The notes below the pieces were generated by a model. The model was given only the letters and a program-made list of their open reading frames with translations, was not told the DNA's origin and did not search any database. From assembly GCF_015709515.1 (NCBI RefSeq), contig NZ_JADNQZ010000036.1, positions 1-33,173 on the forward strand: DNA of 33,173 nt, written 5' to 3'. Made by a program: the position numbers and the translations under genes. Below, piece by piece: positions 24,425-32,628 of this stretch (its first letter is position 1; every line of letters starts with the position of its first letter). The stretch comes from Methylocystis sp. H62 (lineage in GTDB: Bacteria > Pseudomonadota > Alphaproteobacteria > Rhizobiales > Beijerinckiaceae).

Positions 24425-24748
24425 TCATTCAACGTTCTGTCGCAGGTTTGGCGCAGATCGCCGGGAAGGAGGGCGCGCAAGCTGACCAGTTCTGCCGAAG
24501 GACAGTTGGTCCAGCGGCGCGACGAAGGAGCGGGCCTGTCCATCCCCCTCAACCGTGAAACGGCACATGGGTTCATGATCCGGCGATTCGTCAATGACGT
24601 CCGTCAGAATCAATCGAGGCGACGCCGAAAGGGCAACGAGTCGTTCGCGAAGAAACGCGATGAGCGGCGCGCGCGCATAGGCAATCACGCGCCGGGGGCT
24701 GGAAATTCTGCGGCGAAGCAGTTGCATATCGATTTTACGCGAGCGCAT
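24425..24748 (-). CDS. small unknown gene between PepSY protein and exporter; probable frameshift
   Basis: The start is well supported: AGGAGG lies 5 bases before the ATG at 24748. As read, the frame gives 107 aa (MRSRKIDMQLLRRRISSPRR at the start, later RLILTDVIDESPDHEPMCRF) and its last 25 residues turn into Arg/Pro-rich sequence. The next frame from about 24502 reads PSAELVSLRALLPGDLRQTC and continues to a stop at 24349 that overlaps the adaptor start (ATGA). Removing one base near 24502 joins both into a 132-aa product. The gene is unrecognised; it has no signal peptide and no membrane helix. The frameshift may be a sequencing error, a mutation or programmed. Confidence 0.6.
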   Translation of the reverse strand: MRSRKIDMQLLRRRISSPRRVIAYARAPLIAFLRERLVALSASPRLILTDVIDESPDHEPMCRFTVEGDGQARSFVAPLDQLSFGRTGQLARPPSRRSAPNLRQNVE

Positions 24749-24780
24749 AAATTCCTCCTAATCATAGAGGTGCAAAATGT

Positions 24781-25998
24781 TCAGCGGAACTCCTGCGCCA
24801 GCGCGTCCGGAAGCGCTGCTCCCGCGGCGCGGCGCCGCCGCGCGCGGCGTTTCCGCCACCAGATGTAGACGCCGGTGCCCGACAGCATCGCGATGACGAC
24901 GCCGAGGACGCATTCGAGAATCCTGTACGGCAGGCCAAACACGTTCGCCTTGTGCAGCTCATAGAGCCATGTCGTGATCGTATTGCCGGCGCGCATGCCG
25001 GTCGGCGCTTCGAGCACGCGCAGCTCGCCGGTGAAGGCGTCAAACCAGATGGATGTGCGGCCGTTGTGATTGGCGATATCGAGCGACGAACGCGTGCGAT
25101 ATTCCCATGCGCCCTTCTCGCGCTGAAGATAGAGTGACACCTCGCGTTCGACCGCGAAGCCGTTCTTACGCGCTACGTCGGCCATGAGCGTGCGGCCGGT
25201 TTGCAGCGCTTTCTCCCACTTCATCAGCTCCCGGTCGGCAAGCAGCGGATCAGAATGGGTTTGATAGAAGGGCGGCTGATAATCGAAAACAAGCGACATG
25301 GCGCGCGAATAGAAGCCATTCAGATTCATGTAAACGCTCGACCACGCCAGAACGAACAGCAAGGCCCAGAACCAGAGGCCGCCGGCGCGGTGGAGATCGA
25401 AGTTCAGGCGGTAGAACGAGCCCGAAGTCTTTACGAGCCAGGCTGGTTTCCAACGCGTGAGAAACCTCTTGCGGGCGCGTTCGCTCGGTTCAGGCAAGGT
25501 GAGATAGAAGCCGGCAAAACAGTCGATCGTCCAGGCAAGCGCGACAAGGCCGAGGATCCACATCCCGATGTCGCCGGCCACAAGAGAATAGTGAAGATTG
25601 TAGACGAACGGCATGATCGCGGCGCGCGATGTGGGCCATGTTCCCCACATCAGACGTCCGCGCTCTTCGCCTGTATAAAGATCGAGATAGATATAGTCGA
25701 AGTTCAACGGGTCGGCGCCGGGCCGCGCCTCTATTGCGATTTCCGCGATGGGCGAATCGTATCCAAAATAAACGCCCTTGACGCGCGCGCCAGGAACGAT
25801 CGCCTCCGCGCGTATTGCGAGCGTTGCGGCGTCGAGCGAGACGCCGCCGCGCTCGGTTGGAAACAGCTCCGGCGCGATGAGCTCATTCAATTCGTTGTAA
25901 AAGGCAAGAAGACTTCCTGTGATCCCGACGACCATCAGGAAGACGGCGATGACGAGGCCGGTCCAACGATGAAGCCACACAAAGAAAGCGCGGGACAT
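24781..25998 (-). CDS. PepSY-associated transmembrane protein (siderophore-linked reductase type)
   Basis: The 405-aa inner-membrane protein starts FFVWLHRWTGLVIAVFLMVVGITGSLLAFY, the typical PepSY_TM first helix with its conserved His. Periplasmic PepSY-like parts follow (YIYLDLYTGEERGRL), then three more helices (MWILGLVALAWTIDCFAGFYLTL, GGLWFWALLFVLAWSSVYMNL, ILECVLGVVIAMLSGTGVYIWW) with conserved His near them (LHYSLVAGDIG, LHRAGG, LHKANVFGL). Such proteins accompany TonB-dependent siderophore receptors and are proposed to reduce ferric siderophores. It follows the receptor gene by 67 bases and ends in a basic tail. Confidence 0.9.
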   Translation of the reverse strand: MSRAFFVWLHRWTGLVIAVFLMVVGITGSLLAFYNELNELIAPELFPTERGGVSLDAATLAIRAEAIVPGARVKGVYFGYDSPIAEIAIEARPGADPLNFDYIYLDLYTGEERGRLMWGTWPTSRAAIMPFVYNLHYSLVAGDIGMWILGLVALAWTIDCFAGFYLTLPEPSERARKRFLTRWKPAWLVKTSGSFYRLNFDLHRAGGLWFWALLFVLAWSSVYMNLNGFYSRAMSLVFDYQPPFYQTHSDPLLADRELMKWEKALQTGRTLMADVARKNGFAVEREVSLYLQREKGAWEYRTRSSLDIANHNGRTSIWFDAFTGELRVLEAPTGMRAGNTITTWLYELHKANVFGLPYRILECVLGVVIAMLSGTGVYIWWRKRRARRRRAAGAALPDALAQEFR

Positions 25999-26065
25999 GG
26001 CGTACTCCCGGTTTCACGAGAGCTTCCCCGTTCCGCGCGGGGCGCGGGGAAGCTCGTTCTCTACA

Positions 26066-28480
26066 TCACCATTCGAATCGCAGCGAACCCACCACCGTGA
26101 AGGGCTTCGCCGGGAAGGCGTTGAACGGTAGCGTAAAATTATTGAAGTAGTTGTCAGGCCCGGTGAAATATCTGGCATTGTTAATGTTCTTGAGATTGAC
26201 CTGCGCGGTCAACTTGTGACCGTAGACCAGCGTCGCATAGCTGCCAAAGGCGTCGAAACGCGCCCAGCCGGGAAGTATGAAAGTGTTCTGAATGTCGCCC
26301 CAAGCATGCGATTGGCCCGTGACGCCGCCGCCGACGCGAAAACCAAGTCCATTGTCGCCGAGGTCATAGGTCAGCCACACCTTGCCGATATGACGCGGCA
26401 CATTTTCGCGATGGTTGCCGAGCAGGCCGCTCTGCGGACCATAAATCGCCGGATCCAAGAGCCCAAACGGGTTGAGCCGATTGACGACATCGTCGGAGAT
26501 CACTTTGGCGTCGATATGCGAATAGTTCGCGATGATGGCGAGGCGGTCAGTTATCGCGCCAATAACGTCAAGCTCGACGCCGCGGCTGCGTTGCTGACCG
26601 GACAGGGTGGAAACGCCAAATCCAGCGGAGAGGGTAGGAACGGGCACGTTTGACCGGGTAATCTGATAAAAGGCGAGCGTTGCGGTCAGCCCAGGCAGCG
26701 GTTCAGCCTTCAGGCCAACTTCCCACTGCTGACCGAACTGTGGCGCCAGAGGCCGCCTGTTCTCGTCGAACCCGTTATTCAGGCCAAATGACCGCGAGTA
26801 GCTACCATAGACGTTCAACTGAGGAAGAATGTCGAAAACAATGCCGGCTCTGGGGGTCCATGCTCTATCGATCGCCGTCGGCGCATCCAGACGGTTTCGT
26901 ATCGCCTCACCCTTGGTGGCGCTGAAGTCGAAGGCGAGATCGCCGGAGCAGCAGGTGAAGGCGCTTCCGATCGTCTGATCGGCGACGTCATATCTGACTC
27001 CCCCCAACACATGCACGCGATCGAACCAAGTCACATAGTCCTGAACATAGAAGCCTTTTTGTCGTACGACCGACGACGAATGAAATTTGTAACCCGCACC
27101 GGCGATTCCCGCCCAATAGAAGGTAGGCGGCACGAGCCCATAGACGGGCGCGAAAGGATCGAGCGGAACGAGGTTGATTGGAGGATTCGGCGGCGAGAAG
27201 CCGTCGTATGTCGTCCCGGCGTAGTAGCCGAAGTTCCCGCTGTAATAGTCGAGACCCATCAGGAAGATGTGATCTCCGCCAAGCGCCTGGAATTTGCCCT
27301 CGAGGTCGATGTTGGTCGAGAATGAATATGCGTCGATCGACTGAGCCGCCACCTGTCGCTGAAATTGGAACGTCGCCGTATCGAGACAGAAAAATGGTTG
27401 GCAAGCTGTCGTCAACACGGGATTCGCGGGCGATCGAATCTGTGAAAAGAGGAAGCGATTCGTCACCTTCCAGTCTTCAGTCAGATTCTGACGGAAGCGA
27501 TAGCCGACATAGAGATTGTTGCTTTGGGACCTCGGCTCATTGGGTTCGTTGAGCGAAACATTGAGCGGGATGTTCGGCAAATTGGGACCGATCGGCGGCA
27601 ACCCGACTTCGGGTTTGATGCTTTGCGTCTGAAACTGAGCGTCGGCGGTAAAGTCCGTCCACTCTGACGGCCGGTAGCTAACGACCGGCGCGATGAAGAA
27701 TTTCTCCGAACCGTTTTGAAAGTTCCGAAACGAGCCCCAGTTTTGGTAGGCCCCTGTAACGCGATACGCAAGCCCCGGCGCTTGCTCGATCGGAGCGGTA
27801 ATATCCCATTGCGTGCGGTACCAGTTATAGTTGCCGACCTGCTGCTCGATAACGTAGCGCGGCTGGCCGAGGGGTTCTTTGGTGATGAGATTGATCAGGC
27901 CGCCGGGCTCCGCGCGGCCGTAAAGGATCGACGCTGGTCCTTTCAAAACTTCGATTCGCTCGATATTCGCCGCATCGAATACAAATGGCTCGGTGCGCAG
28001 ATTGTTACGAAAGATGTTGACGGTCCGGAAGCCGCGAATATTGAAATTGTAGCCGGCTTCGTCATTGTTGTTGGATGTCACGCCCGAGACGTTCTCAAGC
28101 GCATTCTGAACCTGAGTGATGTTCTGATCTTTCAAGACCTGTTTAGGAATCACCTGAACGGAGACAGGAAGTTCTCGAATCGGGATGTCCACCTTGGTTG
28201 CGGTCGTCGCCTCGCGAACGACATAGCCTTGCGTCGGCGTCTTCGGCTCACTGCCGAAGCGGGACGCGACCGAGGGGCCAGTGACGAGTGCGTCGCTTGG
28301 CGCGGATTGCCGCGCTGCGGCGGCGCCACGACCTGACGGCGCGCTGCGCGCCGCCCCGCCCCGGGGCTGGACGCCGCCGATGTCGATCGTCGGCAGCGAT
28401 TGCTGCGCGTTGGCCAAAGTGGTGATAGCGAGAGTCAGAGCGCCGGCGGAAACGCCGCGCGTGAGGAAGGCGGGCAACAT
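26066..28480 (-). CDS. TonB-dependent siderophore receptor
   Basis: The 804-aa outer-membrane receptor starts at 28480, where AGGAGA lies 8 bases upstream and a signal peptide follows (TRGVSAGALTLAITTLANAQ); the longer frame to 28810 is Arg-rich noise. The plug domain is clear: IRELPVSVQVIPKQVLKDQN, then VSGVTSNNNDEAGYNFNIRGF and ERIEVLKGPASILYGRAEPGGLINLITK. The 22-strand barrel ends in KPFTVVGSLRFEW with terminal Trp. There is no N-terminal STN signalling domain, so it does not act through an FecR-type cascade. The ligand, probably a ferric siderophore or other metallophore, cannot be told from the sequence. Confidence 0.95.
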   Translation of the reverse strand: MLPAFLTRGVSAGALTLAITTLANAQQSLPTIDIGGVQPRGGAARSAPSGRGAAAARQSAPSDALVTGPSVASRFGSEPKTPTQGYVVREATTATKVDIPIRELPVSVQVIPKQVLKDQNITQVQNALENVSGVTSNNNDEAGYNFNIRGFRTVNIFRNNLRTEPFVFDAANIERIEVLKGPASILYGRAEPGGLINLITKEPLGQPRYVIEQQVGNYNWYRTQWDITAPIEQAPGLAYRVTGAYQNWGSFRNFQNGSEKFFIAPVVSYRPSEWTDFTADAQFQTQSIKPEVGLPPIGPNLPNIPLNVSLNEPNEPRSQSNNLYVGYRFRQNLTEDWKVTNRFLFSQIRSPANPVLTTACQPFFCLDTATFQFQRQVAAQSIDAYSFSTNIDLEGKFQALGGDHIFLMGLDYYSGNFGYYAGTTYDGFSPPNPPINLVPLDPFAPVYGLVPPTFYWAGIAGAGYKFHSSSVVRQKGFYVQDYVTWFDRVHVLGGVRYDVADQTIGSAFTCCSGDLAFDFSATKGEAIRNRLDAPTAIDRAWTPRAGIVFDILPQLNVYGSYSRSFGLNNGFDENRRPLAPQFGQQWEVGLKAEPLPGLTATLAFYQITRSNVPVPTLSAGFGVSTLSGQQRSRGVELDVIGAITDRLAIIANYSHIDAKVISDDVVNRLNPFGLLDPAIYGPQSGLLGNHRENVPRHIGKVWLTYDLGDNGLGFRVGGGVTGQSHAWGDIQNTFILPGWARFDAFGSYATLVYGHKLTAQVNLKNINNARYFTGPDNYFNNFTLPFNAFPAKPFTVVGSLRFEW

Positions 28481-28562
28481 TGTTCTATTCTCCTGATACG
28501 GCGCAAAGGCCGTCGTGATCGAGTGGGACGCAAAAGCGGTGGCCGAGACCGGCCGGGTTCGA

Positions 28563-28943
28563 TCAGGAGAAAAGCGGCGGCGCCTGCGACGACCAGGAGG
28601 TCGCCCAGCCGGTCGGCGGCCTCTTCGCCAAGCGATTGGACGACGCTTCCGATAAATGGAGACCTCGCGACCGCGGGAGGTTCGCGATGCGCAAGGCGGA
28701 TAGGGGCGCATCGAACGACGCATCCCCGGTCGCATTGCATAGTGGACAGCAAGGCCAATGATTTTTACCGGCGTCATGCACGGGATCGCCAACCGGCTGA
28801 TCCGGCGCACATGGGAGGTCCTGCATCACGACGCGGATTGCAGCCGCGCCGTCGGCGGCCGGATGCATCCGCACGACGCCGAGAGCCGCAAGACCTTGCA
28901 AGAGCAGCAGCAGAGCGGCCAAACCGGCAGCGAAGGCGCGCAT
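28563..28943 (-). CDS. DUF2946-like exported protein (126 aa)
   Basis: The protein starts MRAFAAGLAALLLLLQGLAALGVV, a signal or anchor helix, and has a Cys/His cluster GKNHWPCCPLCNATGDA at about residues 69-85, then a low-complexity tail ending APPLFS. The layout (hydrophobic start, CCxLC motif, Pro-rich end) is like the DUF2946 proteins often found next to TonB receptor and copper genes. The cluster could bind a metal in the periplasm; that is inference. The start at 28943 has only a weak ribosome site. It lies 82 bases upstream of the receptor start on the same strand. Confidence 0.55.
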   Translation of the reverse strand: MRAFAAGLAALLLLLQGLAALGVVRMHPAADGAAAIRVVMQDLPCAPDQPVGDPVHDAGKNHWPCCPLCNATGDASFDAPLSALRIANLPRSRGLHLSEASSNRLAKRPPTGWATSWSSQAPPLFS

Positions 28944-29291
28944 TGGCGCCCGTTTTCCGCCGGTTATGGCCCATGCGCTCGCCACTTGTCCGCTCCATCT
29001 GCTGATTCCGGCGGGAAACGCCCTGCCCGGGACCTTTGCTCTCGCCGCGATTCGCAGCGGCTTGGATCATAGGGATAACGCCCGAAGGTCGTGGGGACCT
29101 CGCAGATTGGGGACGCGATTGAAAAAACAAGCGATGTTGCCGAAAGGTAACAGTAGGCACGGAGCGTAGCCCGACGGATGCAGCGGCAGCCTCTTGCAAC
29201 GAACCGCCCCTTCGCTGACAAATAGGCGTCCGCCGACAGTTGGACGAAAGGTCCGATGGAACGGCGCGTCGAATTGCTGGGAGCGGCGCCC
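28944..29291. promoter_or_regulatory. divergent promoter region of the receptor run and the two-component system
   Basis: This region must hold the promoters for both directions. A dyad TGTTGCC-GAAA-GGTAACA (29135-29141 with 29146-29152, one G-T pair) lies near its middle and could be a binding site for the adjacent response regulator. I see no clear Fur box. No gene is supported in it. Confidence 0.35.
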
Positions 29292-29984
29292 ATGCGAATT
29301 TTATTGGTTGAGGATCAGGCAAGCCTAGCGCGTCAAGTCGTTCTGAGAATCGAAAGCGCGGGCTATGAAGTCGATCGTGTCGCCACGATCGAGGAAGCGA
29401 AACTAGCGCTGAAAAGCGGGTCTTATTCGCTCACTCTGCTCGATCGAAGACTGCCAGACGGCGACGGCATCGATCTGATCGCGCCCATCCGCGCCGTTCA
29501 GCCGGAGGCACGCATCTTGATGCTGACTGCGCTCGACGCGGTCGATGATAGGATCGAAGGTCTCGAAGCGGGCGCGGACGACTATCTGACCAAGCCCTTC
29601 AATCTGGACGAAATGATTGCGCGCATCAGAGCCAATCTGCGCAAGAATAGCGGCGACAGAACCCCGCTCGCGCGGATCGGCGCGCTCTCCGTCGATTTTA
29701 ATCGGCGAGCAGTCACAATCGCCGGTCAACCAACGCTGTTCTCACGCCGCGAACTCATACTGCTCGAAGCTCTGGTTCGGAGAGCGCGTTGCGTCGTCTC
29801 TCGTGAAACGCTCAATGCTGAACTCTACCGCCATGACGACGACGTTCAGGAACATGCGCTGACTTCGCTGGTGTCCCGACTTCGCATACGTCTCGCCGAA
29901 TGCGGCGCGGGCGTCGAGATCTACTCGGCGCGAGCGCTCGGATACATCTTGAGAGAAGTGAAATCCAGCGAGAGCGACGCGTGA
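29292..29984 (+). CDS. OmpR-family response regulator
   Basis: The 230-aa regulator starts MRILLVEDQASLARQVV with the acidic pocket at Glu7/Asp8, the phospho-acceptor Asp51 in LTLLDRRLPDGDG and Lys at YLTKPF. The C-terminal winged-helix DNA-binding domain runs from about residue 130 (LFSRRELILLEALVRRARCV) to the end (ALGYILREV). Start 29292 is chosen with GGGAG upstream; a Met 12 codons earlier adds nothing family-like. The stop overlaps the kinase start (GTGA), so the pair is coupled. Closest style is the QseB/PmrA group. The divergent receptor/exporter run is a likely target. Confidence 0.93.
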   Translation: MRILLVEDQASLARQVVLRIESAGYEVDRVATIEEAKLALKSGSYSLTLLDRRLPDGDGIDLIAPIRAVQPEARILMLTALDAVDDRIEGLEAGADDYLTKPFNLDEMIARIRANLRKNSGDRTPLARIGALSVDFNRRAVTIAGQPTLFSRRELILLEALVRRARCVVSRETLNAELYRHDDDVQEHALTSLVSRLRIRLAECGAGVEIYSARALGYILREVKSSESDA

Positions 29985-31411
29985 AACGATCTGTTTCTCT
30001 GGCTCGCCGCACGGTCGGCTATCTGGTCGTGGCACAGGTCGTCGCGTTCCTGCTTGCGTGGGTGATCGTGTTTGGTCTCGGCTTGCTGGGGGTAGAGGAT
30101 TTTGAAGCCGATTGGAACGAACTGGCGACGGAACGAACGGTGGGCCTGATCATCGACTCGCTGGAGCGCGATCAAGCGGGGGAAGTTACAATCGAGCCAT
30201 CAGCCGGATTGAAAGCGGAGATGCGGCGCGTTCCTGCGCTGAAATTCGCAGCCTTCGAATTCTGGAAAAAGAAACCTGTTCCCGGCTCGTCGCCCGAAAT
30301 CGTGACGACGCTGGAGAAAGTCATCATGATAAGCCCGACACACGCGCATTTCGTTTTGCCGGGCGACCCCGTATTGCCGTCGCTCGGCTACATGGAACCC
30401 TATTCCACGCCCTACGGTCGTTTCCAGATAGCTGTTTATCGGCAACAATTCCGCTCTGACGATGTCTATCACGAGATGCGACATTCGCTCCTTTCGCGCG
30501 TCGGCATTTATGTTCTGGCAGGAGGACTGTTGTCGGCGGCGACGGCTTGGGTGGCTGTCCGGCAGGGCTTGCGTCCGCTCCGAGACGCCGCAAAAAAGGT
30601 GGCCGGCGTCGACATGGGCGAGCTCAACGAAGGCATGCTGTCGGAAGAGTATGCGACTGAAGTCGCCCCCTTCGTAAATGCGGTCAATCAAGCGCTGATC
30701 CGTCTCAAGTCGTGGATGACGCTTCAGAGAGGGTTTGTCGCCAACGCCGCCCACGAGCTTCGAACGCCGCTCGCCATCATGCGGGCGCGGCTGGAAAATG
30801 CGGGGGACTCAACGCTGAAAAGCGAGCTGATGGGAGACGCGGGTCAGCTCCGCGCGATCGTCGAACAGATATTGTCGGCCGCTCGATTGATCGATGGGCA
30901 GGCGCCGCTCGACGAGAGCATCCACTTGAATAGCGCTGTCGGTCAAGTCATTTCCTCCCTTATTCCCTTGGCGATGGACCGCAATCGCTTTATCGATTTT
31001 GAAGCCAGTGGGACTGACGTCACTGTTCTTGGCAACCGGCGCGCGATCGAGAGCGTCGTGACAAATCTCGTGGACAATGCCATTCGAGCCGAACCCGAGA
31101 ATGGCGCCGTTATCGTACGTGTCGCCGCCGACGGCGTCATTGCTGTTATCGACCACGGATGCGGCATCGGTGCCGACGATCATGAACTGATATTCCAGCC
31201 CTTTTGGCGTAAGAGCGATGCCACACCTGGCGCAGGCTTGGGATTGGCGATCGCGAAACAAATCATGGACGCCCATCGCGGCCGCATATGGGTCGAGGAA
31301 ACGCCCGGCGGCGGCGCGACATTCAAATTATGGTTTCCTGCCGCGACATCGGAGACGCACGCTAATCCGAACAACGAGCATTCCTCTTCACGCGTGAACG
31401 CGCGATCGTAA
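29981..31411 (+). CDS. sensor histidine kinase (QseC-like)
   Basis: The 476-aa kinase has a first membrane helix at about residues 14-37 (YLVVAQVVAFLLAWVIVFGLG), a periplasmic sensor of about 140 residues, a second helix (VGIYVLAGGLLSAATAWVAV) and a HAMP linker (RQGLRPLRDAAKKVAGVD). The phospho-acceptor His258 is in ANAAHELRTPLAIM. The ATP-binding domain has NLVDNAIRAEP, DHGCGIG and GAGLGLAIAKQIM. The start is GTG at 29981, overlapping the regulator's TGA; GAGAG lies upstream. The periplasmic part shows no recognised ligand domain, so the signal is unknown. Confidence 0.93.
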   Translation: MKRSVSLARRTVGYLVVAQVVAFLLAWVIVFGLGLLGVEDFEADWNELATERTVGLIIDSLERDQAGEVTIEPSAGLKAEMRRVPALKFAAFEFWKKKPVPGSSPEIVTTLEKVIMISPTHAHFVLPGDPVLPSLGYMEPYSTPYGRFQIAVYRQQFRSDDVYHEMRHSLLSRVGIYVLAGGLLSAATAWVAVRQGLRPLRDAAKKVAGVDMGELNEGMLSEEYATEVAPFVNAVNQALIRLKSWMTLQRGFVANAAHELRTPLAIMRARLENAGDSTLKSELMGDAGQLRAIVEQILSAARLIDGQAPLDESIHLNSAVGQVISSLIPLAMDRNRFIDFEASGTDVTVLGNRRAIESVVTNLVDNAIRAEPENGAVIVRVAADGVIAVIDHGCGIGADDHELIFQPFWRKSDATPGAGLGLAIAKQIMDAHRGRIWVEETPGGGATFKLWFPAATSETHANPNNEHSSSRVNARS

Positions 31412-31859
31412 GCGGCGATTTCCTTCTCGCGTTTTATTTAGCCGATGTTGTTTCGGCCGCGACGGCATGGACGCTATCGCCAGAAAAACAATCCTCAACA
31501 GCCTGACTGAGTAAAAACGCGCCGAGATCGCAGTGAAACAACACAGCTTGCTAACACGACTTCCTTGATCGCCGATATAAACAAACGCCGCTGGCCATCC
31601 ACCCAGCTTGATGAAATGACCGAAATGATCGACTCGAAGCGCGCTTTTCTTTGTCTCGATTAATTGAGAGCGGGATTGTTTGTGGCGTGGCGATCTGGAT
31701 GAGATAATTCTCGCGTTGATTGTCGCGCCTCAGCGAATTCGTCGCCCTCGGCGCCTGCCCGGGCATTTAGAGCATTCATAGCTTTCACTTCGCGTCGAAA
31801 ACCTCGCCGCCACTGAGCTCGGCCGCGGACCTTCCATCGCGCGGCTCGACCATCATGCA
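31412..31859. other. intergenic stretch between kinase gene and traD
   Basis: No gene, repeat or RNA is recognised in these 448 bases; the frames present look like noise. It marks the left border of the conjugation segment: the traG gene that normally follows traD in Ti-type systems is not here. Confidence 0.5.
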
Positions 31860-32174
31860 TCAGCCTCTCTCGGCTTGCGTGTTGCTGGCGCGCGTCGCCG
31901 AATTGATTCCGGCTTCCGCCTCGAACGCCTGCCTGCCTCTTTGCTTCCATATCGCCAGCGCCTTTTCGCGATCTTCGCCGCGGAGTTTCTCGGCGACGGC
32001 GAGGAAGGCGCCGTAGAGCGCGGCGCGATCGTCGTCGGTTAGTTCGACGAGCCCAGCCTTGATGACCAGGCCGCCGAGTTCAATCAGATGACGGGTGCGG
32101 ATACGCCGTTTGAGCGCCCAGTCACGCATGTCTGTTCGCGCCTTTGAGGCTTCAAACCGACGCCGCGCCGCCAT
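31860..32174 (-). CDS. traD: conjugal transfer protein TraD (Ti type)
   Basis: The 104-aa protein carries the TraD family core RIRTRHLIELGGLVIKAGLVELTDDDRAALYGAFL, then an acidic-basic helical tail. TraD is a small accessory protein encoded next to the oriT of Ti-type plasmids; its role in DNA processing is not well defined. The start is uncertain: ATG at 32174 (overlapping traC by 23 bases) is chosen, with a GTG at 32213 and an ATG at 32129 as alternatives. None has a strong ribosome site, so coupling to traC is likely. Confidence 0.8.
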   Translation of the reverse strand: MAARRRFEASKARTDMRDWALKRRIRTRHLIELGGLVIKAGLVELTDDDRAALYGAFLAVAEKLRGEDREKALAIWKQRGRQAFEAEAGINSATRASNTQAERG

Positions 32175-32457
32175 GGAGCGGTAAAGCGCTTTGCGGCTGG
32201 CGTTCAGCTCCACTCCCAGGCTTGGACGGTTTGCGCTGAAAGAAGGCCGCGCCGCGTCTGCGCCAGCCCTCCCTCGTCGCGGCGTCTTTCATAGTCGCCG
32301 CGTCGATCAGCGCGCCCGCGAGCAGATCGGCGTCGAGCGCGTCGGCGCCTGTCGCCATCACCAATTCGCCGAGCTGCCGAATGCGGCGTTCCTTGAGCGC
32401 TTTCGCCTTGTCGGCAAGCGCCTTCAGTTCCGAATCAAAATCCCTTGGCTTGCGCAT
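32152..32457 (-). CDS. traC: conjugal transfer protein TraC (Ti type)
   Basis: The 101-aa protein starts MRKPRDFDSELKALADKAKALKERRIRQLGEL, a charged helical segment, then VMATGADALDADLLAGALIDA and WRRRGAAFFQRK. The pattern and its place directly beside oriT, divergent from traA, fit TraC. GGAG lies 9 bases before the ATG at 32457. The longer frame to 32532 would cross the probable control region. TraC and TraD are small DNA-processing accessories of the relaxosome in Ti-type systems. Confidence 0.78.
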   Translation of the reverse strand: MRKPRDFDSELKALADKAKALKERRIRQLGELVMATGADALDADLLAGALIDAATMKDAATREGWRRRGAAFFQRKPSKPGSGAERQPQSALPLHGGAASV

Positions 32458-32570
32458 CCTTGTCTCCGCGATGAGAGGATGCAGCCATAATAGTTCTGGA
32501 CCCGGCGCAAAGCTGTAAGGTCTGGGAGACATGATGGGGCGGCCCGGTCCCTCGCGAGATTTTTTCTGGC

Positions 32571-32603
32571 GAGGGCGCGCTTATACGTCGTGCCGACGTG
32601 CGC
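32571..32603 (+). other. oriT: probable origin of transfer (oriT), Ti/RSF1010 nick type
   Basis: GAGGGCGCGCTTATACGTCG at 32571-32590 closely resembles the remembered Ti-plasmid oriT (GGGCGCAATTATACGTCG) and, on the other strand, the RSF1010-type nick context TAAGTGCGCCCT. Beside it is an inverted repeat ACGTCG-TGC-CGACGT (32585-32599), extended by GCGC on both sides. It lies between traC and traA, exactly where Ti-type plasmids have oriT. Confidence 0.75.
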
Positions 32604-32628
32604 TTTGCAGCGTAATTATTCCGCCGCC

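Noticed and set aside
28481-28810. N-terminal extension of the TonB receptor to 914 aa
   Set aside because: The extension is Arg/Pro-rich noise, overlaps the DUF2946-like gene and comes before a proper ribosome site and signal peptide at 28480.
26066-28943. A methanobactin (mbn) locus, since the organism is probably a type II methanotroph and a TonB receptor is present
   Set aside because: No short MbnA-like precursor with paired Cys, and no MbnB/MbnC, MATE exporter or MbnPH genes are seen. The receptor alone does not support it.
31551-31950. Reverse-strand ORFs between the kinase gene and traD
   Set aside because: Composition is Arg/Ala-rich without domains or ribosome sites; they look like chance frames.
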